Shown piece by piece: positions 32,499 through 41,911 of a stretch of 51,863 nt of DNA (the first letter of the stretch is position 1; every line of letters starts with the position of its first letter). A model generated the notes under the pieces. The model searched no databases and had not been told where the DNA came from. It worked only from the letters and a program-made list of their open reading frames with translations. A program made the translations under genes and the position numbers. The DNA is from Bacteroidaceae bacterium (GTDB lineage Bacteria > Bacteroidota > Bacteroidia > Bacteroidales > Bacteroidaceae), in the NCBI GenBank assembly GCA_017940565.1, contig JAGAYH010000047.1, forward strand, positions 1 through 51,863. The letters are read 5' to 3'.

Positions 32499-33672
32499 AT
32501 CTCAACCTGTTCCGCAGATAATTGCCCTTGACCTGCCAGAAGAAGTAGATGACGCCAAACACATTTACCATGGCGGCAGAATAGAAGGCCGCCCCGTAGC
32601 CCATAGCCTCGCTGAGCGCACCGCCCACAACGATGCCGAGCCCCATGCCCACGTCCCAACTGGTCAGAAGCGTTGAATTGGCCGTGCCGCGCTGGCTGTG
32701 TGGCGCCAGGTTGATGAACATGTTCTGAAAGGCGGGAAACATATGGCCGTTGCCCAAACCTATGATGAGCGCAGAGCCATAAAAAGCCCACGGCTTGGCC
32801 ACTGAGGCGAAGAGTATATAGCCAAAGACTGAAATACATATGCCCAACGCGGCATTGTGAACAATCTTGCCCTGCCGCAAAGTGCGTGTGCCGATGAGCC
32901 GGCTCAAGATAAGGCCGGCTGAAAGTATCATAAAGAAAAGTCCACTGCCCCCAATGATGCCCAAACGCTCTTTGCCGTAAATGGCAAGGTAAGTGGCAAG
33001 CACGCCGTATGAGTAAGCGTAGCACACCATGGCGATGCTTTCGCGCCAACCCTTGACAAGGAAAAAACGGTCGAGCGACAGTTTCTGCGACTTTGTCTGA
33101 AGTTCCCTGGGAGCCAACTTGAGCGTGGCGTTGATGCACACGCCAAGGGCTGAAGCCAACAAAGCAATCAGAAAAATCAAGTTGTAGTTCCCCGTAAGCT
33201 CGTAAATGTAAAGGCCAACCGACGGGCTCAGCGCTGTAGCGATGTTGTTGCTCAGCCCATAGTATCCGATGCCTTCTGCACGCCTTGTGGGGTGGAGCAC
33301 ATCAATGGCTACGGTGGAATTGGCCACGGTTGCGGCGCCGAAGGGGGCACCATGGAGCGTGCGAATCAGGGCAAAGAGCACCAGACTCCAACCTGTGACG
33401 AAATATCCTGCAAAGAAGAAGGCGAACAGGCCGTAACAAACCATCAGAACCAGTTTGCGGGGCCGGCTGTCCACGAGATAACCGCTGACACTGCGCATCA
33501 TGAGCGCCGTCAAAGTGTATCCCGACAGTATCAGGCCTATTGTGTGCTTGCCCGCCCCAAATGTATCGCTCAGATAGAGCGGCAACAGCGGCGTCAGCAC
33601 CATGAAAGAGAAGAACAGCATGAAGTTTGCCGTCCATACCTTCATATAATTCCGGTTCCAGAGGCGTTCCAT
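32497..33672 (-). CDS. MFS family transporter
   Basis: 391 residues with about 12 membrane segments. The N-terminus WNRNYMKVWTANFMLFFSFMVLTPLLPLYL begins helix 1. The segment VDSRPRKLVLMV, between helices 2 and 3, is the loop position of the MFS signature. Substrate is not clear; the protein resembles drug/metabolite exporters of the DHA1 group. It follows the esterase on the minus strand after 72 bases that contain a hairpin. Confidence 0.85.
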   Translation of the reverse strand: MERLWNRNYMKVWTANFMLFFSFMVLTPLLPLYLSDTFGAGKHTIGLILSGYTLTALMMRSVSGYLVDSRPRKLVLMVCYGLFAFFFAGYFVTGWSLVLFALIRTLHGAPFGAATVANSTVAIDVLHPTRRAEGIGYYGLSNNIATALSPSVGLYIYELTGNYNLIFLIALLASALGVCINATLKLAPRELQTKSQKLSLDRFFLVKGWRESIAMVCYAYSYGVLATYLAIYGKERLGIIGGSGLFFMILSAGLILSRLIGTRTLRQGKIVHNAALGICISVFGYILFASVAKPWAFYGSALIIGLGNGHMFPAFQNMFINLAPHSQRGTANSTLLTSWDVGMGLGIVVGGALSEAMGYGAAFYSAAMVNVFGVIYFFWQVKGNYLRNRLR

Positions 33673-33694
33673 CGTGGCTTATGTTGCATAAAGG

Positions 33695-33720
33695 GGGGCC
33701 GAACATTTCAGTGCGGCCCC
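33695..33720 (-). terminator. Weak hairpin between the esterase and MFS genes
   Basis: A 7-bp GC stem (GGGGCCG/CGGCCCC) with a 12-base loop, followed on the minus strand by a short T-rich tail. It may be a weak terminator or a processing site between the two genes. Confidence 0.4.
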
Positions 33721-33744
33721 TCTATGTCGCATTAAATCCTATAA

Positions 33745-34605
33745 TTATTTGCCGAAGTTTCTGGAAACAAAGGGCAGGCTCCAGCGGAGTCCCGTGTGCC
33801 AGTATTCCCAATTGTGAACGCCGTTGCGCACTCGGAATTCGCAGGGAATACCTGCGCGACGCATCTCGCGGTGGAAGTCTTCGTTGAACTCAAGCAGGAA
33901 GTCGTCGTCGCCACAGTCGATAAACCAGCGCACAGTGCGGAGTTTCTGCTTCGTAGCATCGTCAGCCTTGCGTAGGAATTCGATGGCGGAGTGGTCATGT
34001 ACGCTGCAGGACACGATGGCATGTTTGCTGGTCGTGTTTTTCCTCATCTCATCCGACACAGCTTGGTCCAGCCAGCCGCTGAGTGCGTAGCAGGAGGAGA
34101 ACATTTCGGGATGGCGCTGACAATAGACCACACTGCCGCCGCCACCCATGCTTAAGCCGCTGACAGCCCGGTGCTCCTTGTCGCCAATAATGCGATATTT
34201 CTTCTCAACATGGGGAAGGAATTCCTCAAAAAAGAAACGTTCGTAAGGCCATCCCTCCATGTTGAAATAACCATTCCATACGGTGGACGTAGGTTGGCCT
34301 CCGGCTTCGGGCATAATGACAATCATGGGCACACATTCGCCGGAGCCGATCAGTTCATCGATAACGATTTTCATACGTCCGTTCTTCTCCCATCCGGTGT
34401 GGGTGTCGCTCAGTCCGTGCAAGAGGTAGAGCACGGGGTATTGGCGGTCGGTTTCCTTTTCATAGCCGTTGGGCAGATAAACATTGTAGTGGCGCACGGC
34501 GCCGAGCACCTGGCTTTGCAGGCTGTCGGTCACGAGGCGTCCGGCATGGCCCGAGCCGAGGCCCATGAGCAGGACGCTTGCCAACAGAACGAGTTTTTTT
34601 CTCAT
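33745..34605 (-). CDS. Secreted esterase of the putative-esterase (D) family
   Basis: 286 residues with a signal peptide (MRKKLVLLASVLLMGLGSGHAG). The alpha/beta-hydrolase fold has the nucleophile GLSMGGGGS (about residue 150), with the Asp in WFIDCGDDDFLLEF and the His in VRNGVHNWEYW. The N-terminal YPVLYLLHGLSDTHTGWEKNG carries the oxyanion region. Related enzymes release acetyl or feruloyl groups from plant polysaccharides or act as S-formylglutathione hydrolases. The secretion signal favours the former. It starts one base upstream of the DUF1893 stop codon's partner gene, so the pair is coupled. Confidence 0.88.
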   Translation of the reverse strand: MRKKLVLLASVLLMGLGSGHAGRLVTDSLQSQVLGAVRHYNVYLPNGYEKETDRQYPVLYLLHGLSDTHTGWEKNGRMKIVIDELIGSGECVPMIVIMPEAGGQPTSTVWNGYFNMEGWPYERFFFEEFLPHVEKKYRIIGDKEHRAVSGLSMGGGGSVVYCQRHPEMFSSCYALSGWLDQAVSDEMRKNTTSKHAIVSCSVHDHSAIEFLRKADDATKQKLRTVRWFIDCGDDDFLLEFNEDFHREMRRAGIPCEFRVRNGVHNWEYWHTGLRWSLPFVSRNFGK

Positions 34606-34606
34606 A

Positions 34607-35023
34607 TTACTTGTGATTTAGAGTTTGAAATTTCTGTTTAATTTTTTCCACTGCGTCTTCGGCCGTAGCGGCATCCAATGCAGCGGCCTCCATGGGGCAC
34701 AGCCCCGAGTTTTCGCGGTTCATGATGCAGGGCACAGTCTCTTTGTATTCATATTCCACCGTCGAGCGTTTCAGCAAATCGATGGCCGTGAGGCTCAGGA
34801 TGGGGGTGAAGAGGCGTCTGACGCCGCCTGTAATCATCAATGCTGCGGCTGCGCGCCCCACTATCTTGTCTGCCACTTCGGCGCTTTGAAGAAAGTCCGG
34901 TTCAGTGGCCAATAGGTAGAGCAAATCGCGGATGCCGCGTCCGTCAAACGTGCGGACGTCGTTGCCGTGGCGCACAACGAGCGAGTGATGGCCCTCTTGG
35001 AGCAGGCGATACATGTCTTCCAT
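34607..35023 (-). CDS. DUF1893 protein
   Basis: 138 residues. It carries the pattern of DUF1893 (a cytidine-deaminase-like fold): LVVRHGNDVRTFDGRGIRDLLYLL, ADKIVGRAAAALMITGGV, and the Cys-containing NRENSGLCPMEAAALD near the end. The function is not established. The promoter sits so close to the ATG (see promoter) that the message may be leaderless; M4 (35014) is the alternative start. The esterase begins one base after its stop codon. Confidence 0.85.
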   Translation of the reverse strand: MEDMYRLLQEGHHSLVVRHGNDVRTFDGRGIRDLLYLLATEPDFLQSAEVADKIVGRAAAALMITGGVRRLFTPILSLTAIDLLKRSTVEYEYKETVPCIMNRENSGLCPMEAAALDAATAEDAVEKIKQKFQTLNHK

Positions 35024-35027
35024 GCCG

Positions 35028-35035
35028 CGAAGTTA
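35028..35035 (-). promoter_or_regulatory. -7 element of the DUF1893-esterase promoter
   Basis: Minus-strand TAACTTCG, one mismatch from consensus, with TTTGC 18 bp further upstream. It ends only four bases before the ATG at 35023. Confidence 0.45.
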
Positions 35036-35112
35036 CGAATAATTCGCCTGACGGCAAACACTGCGGCCGTAGTTTTTGAGAAAATAATCGGCAGCCTTTC
35101 GTCAGTTTTCAC

Positions 35113-35120
35113 TACCTTTG
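35113..35120 (+). promoter_or_regulatory. -7 element of the ABC-F operon promoter, which fixes its start
   Basis: TACCTTTG, an exact match. It lies inside the 57-codon N-terminal extension of the longest open frame, so translation must start downstream, at the GTG at 35138. Confidence 0.65.
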
Positions 35121-35137
35121 CACTAAAATTCAGCACC

Positions 35138-37075
35138 GTGATTTCAGCCGAACATATCAGCGTGTCCTTTGGCGCGCGGCCGCTTTTCTCTGATGTCTCC
35201 TTTGTGATTAACGCGAAGGAGCGCTTGGCGTTGGTGGGTAAGAACGGCGCGGGCAAAAGCACCTTGCTGAAAATACTTGCCGGAGAGCAGATGCCCACTT
35301 CAGGAACCGTCAGCCGTCAGTCGGAGCTGACCATAGGCTATCTGCCGCAAGTGATGCGTTTGGCTGACTCCACTACGCTCATGGAGGAAGCGGAGAAAGC
35401 GTTCGACCATATCCGAGATACAGAAAAGCAACTCGAACATACGAATTTTTTACTCGGACATCGTTCCGACTATAATTCATCAGAGTATGCCCAGCTCATA
35501 GAGCGCAGCGCCTGGCTCACGGAACGCCTTCAGATGATGGGCTCTCAGAACCGCCGTGCCCAGGTTGAACGCACGCTGTTGGGATTGGGCTTCCGTGAGG
35601 ACGATTTTTCACGTCCCACGGCCGAATTTAGCGGCGGCTGGCGCATGCGTGTGGAGCTGGCCAAGCTACTTCTGTTGCGTCCGGACCTGCTTCTGCTCGA
35701 CGAACCCACAAATCATCTCGACATAGAAAGTATTGCGTGGCTCGAAGACTTTCTTGGCCGCCATGGAGGGGCACTTGTGCTGGTCAGTCACGACCGTGCA
35801 TTCGTCAACAACGTCACTACGCGCACGCTGGAACTTTCATGCGGAAAACTCATCGACTATCGTGTGAAATACGACCAATATGTGCAACTGCGTGAGCAGC
35901 GTCGTGCCGCCCAACTCCGTGCTTGGGAAAACCAGCAGAAGGAAATGGCCGACATACGCGAGTTTGTCGAGCGCTTTCGCTATAAACCGACAAAAGCAGT
36001 TCAGGTGCAGCAGCGCCTGCATCAGTTGGAGAAGATGGTTCCCATTGAGATAGACGAGGTGGACAACGCCATGCTTCACCTGAAATTCCCTCCCACAGAG
36101 CGCAGTGGCGATTTCCCGCTGATATGTGAGGGAGTTGGCAAAACATATGGCGAACACAACGTGTTTCATGACGTCAACCTCACCATCCGTCGTGGAGAAA
36201 AGGTTGCTTTCGTCGGACGTAACGGCGAGGGAAAGACAACTCTGGTAAAGTGTATCATGGGTGAGACAGACTATGACGGAAGTCTGCGTGTCGGTCACAA
36301 TGTCAAGATCGGCTATTATGCACAAAACCAGGCGCAGCTGCTGGATGATACGCTCACAGTCTATGATACGATAGACCATGCTGCACGTGGTGAGGTGCGT
36401 ACCAAGATACGCGATATTCTGGGTGCCTTCATGTTCGGCGGTGAAGCCTCTGAAAAGCGCGTATCCGTGCTTTCGGGCGGCGAACGCAGCAGATTGGCGA
36501 TGATCAGGTTGCTTTTACAACCTGTCAACTTCCTCATACTCGATGAACCGACCAATCATTTGGACATGCGTACCAAAGATGTGCTGAAGGAGGCCATACA
36601 AGCTTTCGACGGAACGGTAGTTGTCGTCAGCCACGACCGGGATTTTCTCGACGGTCTCGTAAATAAAGTCTACGAATTTGGAGACGGAAAGGTGCGTGAG
36701 CATCTTGGAGGCATCTACGACTTTCTTGAAAAAAAGAAAATAGCATCTCTGCGCGAGTTGGAAGCAGTTAAACCCGCTCCGGCGGCACCTAAAGCCACGG
36801 GGCAGCCATCTGCCGCATCGTTGTCCTATGAACAGCAGAAGGAGTACCGACGTCGTCTGAAACAAGCCGAAGGTCAGGTAGAACAGAGCGAACAAACCAT
36901 CGCCCAACTCGAAGCGGCCCTTCGCATTGTCGAGGAAAGCCTGTCTGCACCTCAATCCGGAGCCGACATGGATTTGGTTAATAAGCACCAGTCCTTGACT
37001 AAACAATTGGAGGAAGCCATGGCGCAGTGGGAACAATGGAGTGAAATGCTGGAAACTTTGAAATCAGAGAAATAA
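35138..37075 (+). CDS. ABC-F family ATPase, ribosome-associated type
   Basis: 645 residues from the GTG at 35138. Two ATP-binding cassettes without membrane segments: P-loops GKNGAGKST (residue about 38) and GRNGEGKTT, signatures TAEFSGGWRMR and VSVLSGGERSR, Walker B LLLLDEPTNHLDIES and LILDEPTNHLDMRT. The linker between cassettes and a charged helical tail (EQSEQTIAQLE) are typical of the Uup/YdiF-like group. ABC-F proteins act at the ribosome. It opens a run of five genes, with the M13 peptidase starting 8 bases after its stop. Confidence 0.93.
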   Translation: MISAEHISVSFGARPLFSDVSFVINAKERLALVGKNGAGKSTLLKILAGEQMPTSGTVSRQSELTIGYLPQVMRLADSTTLMEEAEKAFDHIRDTEKQLEHTNFLLGHRSDYNSSEYAQLIERSAWLTERLQMMGSQNRRAQVERTLLGLGFREDDFSRPTAEFSGGWRMRVELAKLLLLRPDLLLLDEPTNHLDIESIAWLEDFLGRHGGALVLVSHDRAFVNNVTTRTLELSCGKLIDYRVKYDQYVQLREQRRAAQLRAWENQQKEMADIREFVERFRYKPTKAVQVQQRLHQLEKMVPIEIDEVDNAMLHLKFPPTERSGDFPLICEGVGKTYGEHNVFHDVNLTIRRGEKVAFVGRNGEGKTTLVKCIMGETDYDGSLRVGHNVKIGYYAQNQAQLLDDTLTVYDTIDHAARGEVRTKIRDILGAFMFGGEASEKRVSVLSGGERSRLAMIRLLLQPVNFLILDEPTNHLDMRTKDVLKEAIQAFDGTVVVVSHDRDFLDGLVNKVYEFGDGKVREHLGGIYDFLEKKKIASLRELEAVKPAPAAPKATGQPSAASLSYEQQKEYRRRLKQAEGQVEQSEQTIAQLEAALRIVEESLSAPQSGADMDLVNKHQSLTKQLEEAMAQWEQWSEMLETLKSEK

Positions 37076-37083
37076 TAATAGTT

Positions 37084-39150
37084 ATGATGAAATCAGTAAT
37101 AACAATGGGAACGGCTGTCCTTGTGATGCTCAATCCCATCTTTACACAAGCGAAAGTGAAAAAAGAGACAAGTCATCCTCATGGCATTGATGTGACCAAC
37201 ATGAACCGTGAGGTTCGTCCCGGAGCGGACTTTTTTGAATACGCCACGGCACGTTGGAACGAGAAACACCCGCTTCCGGCAGACCAGTCGCGTTACGGCG
37301 CGTTCAACCTTCTGGCAGATGAGAACGACAAACGTATCCGCGAAATCATTGAGGGAGCTGCCGGGCCACGTGGTGCATCCACGGCTCCGGCAAGCGAAGT
37401 TGAGGAAAAAATAGGTTTGCTTTTCAGTCAGTATTGCGACAGTGTGCGGCTGAACAAAGAGGGTATAGCTCCGCTGATGAAGTATGTCCGCCAACTGGAG
37501 ACGCTTACTGCGAATGATTTATCCTATGCGCTGGGGCTGATGTCGCGTTTCGGCGTAAACTGCTTTTTCCTTGTAGGTACTGAAGCCGATGCCAAGGACA
37601 GCAAGATGAACCTGGTGCAGGTGGTACAGGGAGGTTTGTCGATGGGTCAGCGTGATTATTATCTGGACAACGATGAACCGACAGCCAAAATCCGTGAAGC
37701 GTTCAACGAATTCGGTACAAAAGTATTTGCCAAACTGTATCCCGACAAAACTATGTCGGACTTGAAAAAAAACATGTCGGATGTGCTTCGCATTGAAACG
37801 CATTTAGCTCGTTCGTTTAAGACGAATGCAGCGTTGCGTGTGCCAGAAGACAATTACAACAAGGTATCTTTCAGTAGTCTCAAGCAGACGTATCCGGCTA
37901 TTGACTGGGATAAGTACTTCGAAGCGTGCAAATACCGTCAGTTTTCTGAAATCAATGTCGGCCAACCTGAGGCATTGAAAGAGGTGAACCGTATTTTGAC
38001 CGAAGAATCGTTTGATGCCATTCGCCATTACCTGATTTTCCGTGCCAGCGTAAAAGCTCTGAACTATCTGTCGGACGACCTGCGGAGGCTCAGTTTTGAC
38101 TTTTACGGAAAGACAATGGCAGGTATTGAAAAGGAACAGCCACGTTGGAAGGACGGAGTGAACCTTTGCAATTCGCTCATGGGAGAAGCTATCGGCAAAC
38201 TCTATGCTGCCAAATTCTTTCCCGAAGCTGCCAAACAGCGTATGAAAGAATTGGTGGGCAATCTGCAGGTTGCTCTTAAAGAACGCATACTTGCGCAGGA
38301 CTGGATGAGCGATGAGACCAAACAAAAAGCTTTGGAAAAGCTCAGTACATTCTATGTGAAAATCGGTTATCCCGACAAGTGGCGCGATTGGTCGGACCTG
38401 CACATCAGCAAATCCCTCTCTCTGCTCGACAATGTGCTTGTCACTACAGCCTATAATGAGGACTACTACTCACAAAAAACCGTTAACCGTCCCGTAGATC
38501 GCGATGAATGGTACATGACACCGCAGACGGTGAATGCATACTACAACCCTCCGACGAACGAGATCTGTTTTCCTGCCGGCATACTCCAATATCCTTTCTT
38601 CGACATGGAAGCTGACGATGCGTTTAACTATGGTGCCATCGGCGTAGTCATAGGTCATGAGATGACGCATGGATTTGACGACCAGGGACGCAAATATGAC
38701 AAAGACGGAAACATGGTTGAATGGTGGTCGGCCGATGATAGCCGCCGCTTTAACGAACGTGCACAAGTAATAATCGACTTTTTCAACAACATAAGTGTGC
38801 TTCCCGACTTGAAAGGTAACGGACCGTTGACCGCAGGTGAGAATTTGGCTGACCATGGCGGGCTACAGGTGGCCTATACGGCGCTTATGAATGTTTCTAA
38901 AAACAAGTCATCACGCAAGATATCGGGCTTTACCGCCGCGCAACGGTTCTTCATTGCTTATGCAGGCGTTTGGGCGGGAAGCATACGCGAGGCTGAAATA
39001 CGTAAACGCACCAAAATGGATCCCCATTCCTTAGGTCGTTGGCGTGTTAACGGAGCTTTGCCGCACATTGACGCTTGGTATGATGCCTTCAATATATCTA
39101 AGGATGATCCGCTCTTTGTTCCGAAAGAGCAACGTGTGACCATTTGGTAG
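37084..39150 (+). CDS. M13 family metallopeptidase (PepO-like), secreted
   Basis: 688 residues, the usual length of neprilysin-like M13 peptidases. A signal peptide (MMKSVITMGTAVLVMLNPIFTQA) precedes the helical N-terminal domain. The zinc motif VIGHEMTHGFDDQGRKYDKDGN (about residue 520) supplies HExxH; the third ligand, Glu, is in GENLADHGGL (ENLAD). It probably cuts oligopeptides in the periplasm. It follows the ABC-F gene by 8 bases; metA follows it by 32. Confidence 0.93.
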   Translation: MMKSVITMGTAVLVMLNPIFTQAKVKKETSHPHGIDVTNMNREVRPGADFFEYATARWNEKHPLPADQSRYGAFNLLADENDKRIREIIEGAAGPRGASTAPASEVEEKIGLLFSQYCDSVRLNKEGIAPLMKYVRQLETLTANDLSYALGLMSRFGVNCFFLVGTEADAKDSKMNLVQVVQGGLSMGQRDYYLDNDEPTAKIREAFNEFGTKVFAKLYPDKTMSDLKKNMSDVLRIETHLARSFKTNAALRVPEDNYNKVSFSSLKQTYPAIDWDKYFEACKYRQFSEINVGQPEALKEVNRILTEESFDAIRHYLIFRASVKALNYLSDDLRRLSFDFYGKTMAGIEKEQPRWKDGVNLCNSLMGEAIGKLYAAKFFPEAAKQRMKELVGNLQVALKERILAQDWMSDETKQKALEKLSTFYVKIGYPDKWRDWSDLHISKSLSLLDNVLVTTAYNEDYYSQKTVNRPVDRDEWYMTPQTVNAYYNPPTNEICFPAGILQYPFFDMEADDAFNYGAIGVVIGHEMTHGFDDQGRKYDKDGNMVEWWSADDSRRFNERAQVIIDFFNNISVLPDLKGNGPLTAGENLADHGGLQVAYTALMNVSKNKSSRKISGFTAAQRFFIAYAGVWAGSIREAEIRKRTKMDPHSLGRWRVNGALPHIDAWYDAFNISKDDPLFVPKEQRVTIW

Positions 39151-39182
39151 CCAGTTTGACACGTTAACGAAAGAAACAGACC

Positions 39183-40103
39183 ATGCCGTTGCTATTGCCC
39201 GAATCGCTACCTTGTATCCCTGTCTTGAAGTCGGAAGGGTTTGATGTTTCCGACACTGTTTCCAGTTCGCTCCCAGCTGAAGTGCATCCGCTGCGGCTTT
39301 TGCTGCTTAATCTGATGCCTCAGAAAGAGGAAGCGGAGATGGAATATTATCGTATGCTGTCGCATCATGACCTTTGGGTGGAGATAACGCTGGTTAAGAT
39401 GAGCGGTCTCACGTATAAAACGACACCGCAGGCGTATGTGGACACCTATTATAAGGATATTGCCGACATAATGGCAGGCGGGGAGTGTTACGACGGCCTT
39501 ATCATCACGGGAGCTCCGGTTGAGCAAATGCCATTTGAAGATGTGAGGTATTGGAAGCAACTTCTTGATATCTACTCTTGGATGCAAGTGCACGTGAATG
39601 CCATTTTGCACATCTGTTGGGGGGCACAGGCCGCATTATACGGGTTATTCGGCATACCTAAGTACGATTTGCGTGAAAAGATGTTTGGTATATTTGAACA
39701 GAAGATTGAGATAAGTTCACTTCCAATCTTCAAAGGATTCTCCAACACCTTTTTCATGCCACACAGCCGGCATACCGAAATACGCCGGTCGGACATGTCG
39801 TCTTGCAAGGCGCTTGAGATAGTTGCCAGCTCTCCGGTAGCGGGCGTTTCAGTGGTACAAACGAAGGATTGGCGTCAGCTTTTTGTGACCGGACATCTGG
39901 AATATATGCCCGGACGTCTGGCTTTCGAATACCGACGTGACCTAAAGAAACACCTTCCAATCCATATACCGTACAACTACTTTGAGAATGACGACCCGAA
40001 TGGGGCCATCATTGATTCTTGGCGCAATGACGCACGCCGTTTCTACAAGAACTGGTTGGAAAACTACGTGAACAATCATTCCCTGTCGCATGTGAAACCA
40101 TGA
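39183..40103 (+). CDS. metA: Homoserine O-acyltransferase, MetA family
   Basis: 306 residues. Active-site residues: Cys in ILHICWGAQAALYGLFGI (about residue 142), His in FFMPHSRHTEIRR (about 200) and Glu in GHLEYMP. The segment GLIITGAPVEQMPFEDVRYW aligns with E. coli [20 protein letters not shown], with Glu at the position (111) that in characterised MetA proteins distinguishes acetyl-CoA from succinyl-CoA users. The sequence therefore predicts O-acetylhomoserine formation, even though the family name is O-succinyltransferase. It overlaps the U32 gene by four bases. Confidence 0.9.
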   Translation: MPLLLPESLPCIPVLKSEGFDVSDTVSSSLPAEVHPLRLLLLNLMPQKEEAEMEYYRMLSHHDLWVEITLVKMSGLTYKTTPQAYVDTYYKDIADIMAGGECYDGLIITGAPVEQMPFEDVRYWKQLLDIYSWMQVHVNAILHICWGAQAALYGLFGIPKYDLREKMFGIFEQKIEISSLPIFKGFSNTFFMPHSRHTEIRRSDMSSCKALEIVASSPVAGVSVVQTKDWRQLFVTGHLEYMPGRLAFEYRRDLKKHLPIHIPYNYFENDDPNGAIIDSWRNDARRFYKNWLENYVNNHSLSHVKP

Positions 40104-41911
40104 AAATCGCTCCCCGTCGCATAGAACTGCTGTCTCCGGCCAAGGATCTGGCCTGTGGCATCGAAGCCATCCGTTGTGGTGCCGACGCCGTCTATATTGG
40201 CGCGCCCCATTTCGGTGCACGTGCTGCGGCTGGCAATTCTGTTGACGACATAGCCCAACTTGTTGCCTATGCCCATCAATATGGTGTGCACGTATATGTG
40301 ACAATGAACACGATCATCTTTGACGATGAACTTGAAGAAGCCCGCATGCTGGCTCTAAAGTTGCACGAAGTCGGTGTCGATGCCCTCATAACGCAGGATA
40401 TGGCGCTCCAGCAAATGAACTTGCCCATTCCGTTAAACGCCAGTACGCAGATGGACAACCGTACGCCTGAACATGTCAACGCCCTGGCCGCGCTTGGTTT
40501 CAAGCGTGTCATTCTTGCGCGTGAGTTGTCTTTGGATGAGATAAAGAAAATCCGTCATGCCACCGACATCGAACTGGAAGTGTTCGTCCATGGGGCACTC
40601 TGTGTGAGCTATAGCGGACGTTGCTACGCTTCGCAGCATTGTTTCGGGCGCAGTGCCAATCGTGGAACGTGCGCTCAGGTATGTCGTCTGGCATATGATT
40701 TGGTTGATGTCGACGGCAACGTGCTTGTCAGGCAAAAACACCTGCTTTCGCTCAAGGATCTCAATCGCAGCCGTTCGCTTGAGGCACTTATGGATGCCGG
40801 TGTAGCCTCATTCAAGATAGAAGGTCGCCTTAAGGACGTGGCATACGTGAAGAACGTCACGGCTTTCTACCGTCAGAAAATAGACGAAATCCTATCCCGT
40901 CGCCCGGAATACCGACGTGCATCGTACGGGCACGAACACATAGACTTCCAACCTTGTCTTGAGAAATCGTTTAACCGCGGTTTCACCGACTATTTCCTTC
41001 GTGGTCGTACCGAAGATGTTTCTGCCCCCGATACACCCAAATCTGTGGGCGAGCCTGTAGGACATGTGAAGGCCGTGCGCGGCCGTGAGATAAAAGTGGG
41101 GGGACTTACGACATTCCACAATGGTGATGGTCTGTGCTATTTCGACTCTAAAGGCCGCCTGCAGGGCTTTCGTGTCAACCGTGTCGAAGGCAATGTGCTC
41201 CATCTCTCTGAAGCCATGCCCGAAGTGCCGCTCCACGCACCCCTTTACCGCAACTACGACGCCCAGTTCGTCAACTTGGTTTCAAAGAAGTCCGATGAGC
41301 GTACGATTATGCTTGACATAGTGCTGACTGAGTCTGACATAGGTTTCCTCTTGTCCGGCACCGATGAAACCGGACGCCATGTGCAGCTCGCTTTCCCCGA
41401 CGAAAAACAAACGGCACGCACCCCGCAGCGCGACAGAGTGGTGAAAGAACTCTCCAAGTTGGGTGGCACGTGTTACGAAGCGGGCTCAGTTAATGTGGAG
41501 TGGGAGATGGACTACTTCTTGCCCGCAGCCCGTGTGGCCGGGTGGCGACGTGCTTTGGTCGAAAAACTGCTCAGCCTGTCCCAACCGCCGCTTGTTTTGC
41601 CAGAATGCCCTTCTGCGGATATTTCCGCGCTTGATCCGGTCAATGTAGCCAATCGTTTGGCGCGCCAGTTCTATGAAAAAATGGGCGACAAGCCCGTTCT
41701 GCCGGCTTATGAATTGCAAGAACCAAAACAAGGGGCACTGCTTATGACTTGCAAACACTGTGTACGCTACAGTCTCGGGGCTTGCAACCGCCATCTGCAT
41801 AACCGTCGTTATCTGCCCGAACCTCTGTATTTGCAAATGGCAGACGGGCGGCGTTTCCGTCTGTCGTTCGATTGCCAACAATGCGAAATGCACGTCTATG
41901 ATGCGGACTGA
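40100..41911 (+). CDS. U32 family peptidase-like protein, RlhA type
   Basis: 603 residues. The N-terminal TIM-barrel-like part starts RIELLSPAKDLACGIEAIRCGADAVYIG. The Cys-rich region FVHGALCVSYSGRCYASQHCFGRSANRGTCAQVCRLAYDL (about residues 170-205) holds the iron-sulfur ligands of the U32 family. The length and the DUF3656-like C-terminal half place it near RlhA (YdcP), which hydroxylates 23S rRNA C2501, more than with the shorter tRNA-hydroxylating TrhP. Activity as a peptidase is doubtful. It overlaps metA by ATGA. The last codons overlap the next gene. Confidence 0.85.
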   Translation: MKIAPRRIELLSPAKDLACGIEAIRCGADAVYIGAPHFGARAAAGNSVDDIAQLVAYAHQYGVHVYVTMNTIIFDDELEEARMLALKLHEVGVDALITQDMALQQMNLPIPLNASTQMDNRTPEHVNALAALGFKRVILARELSLDEIKKIRHATDIELEVFVHGALCVSYSGRCYASQHCFGRSANRGTCAQVCRLAYDLVDVDGNVLVRQKHLLSLKDLNRSRSLEALMDAGVASFKIEGRLKDVAYVKNVTAFYRQKIDEILSRRPEYRRASYGHEHIDFQPCLEKSFNRGFTDYFLRGRTEDVSAPDTPKSVGEPVGHVKAVRGREIKVGGLTTFHNGDGLCYFDSKGRLQGFRVNRVEGNVLHLSEAMPEVPLHAPLYRNYDAQFVNLVSKKSDERTIMLDIVLTESDIGFLLSGTDETGRHVQLAFPDEKQTARTPQRDRVVKELSKLGGTCYEAGSVNVEWEMDYFLPAARVAGWRRALVEKLLSLSQPPLVLPECPSADISALDPVNVANRLARQFYEKMGDKPVLPAYELQEPKQGALLMTCKHCVRYSLGACNRHLHNRRYLPEPLYLQMADGRRFRLSFDCQQCEMHVYDAD

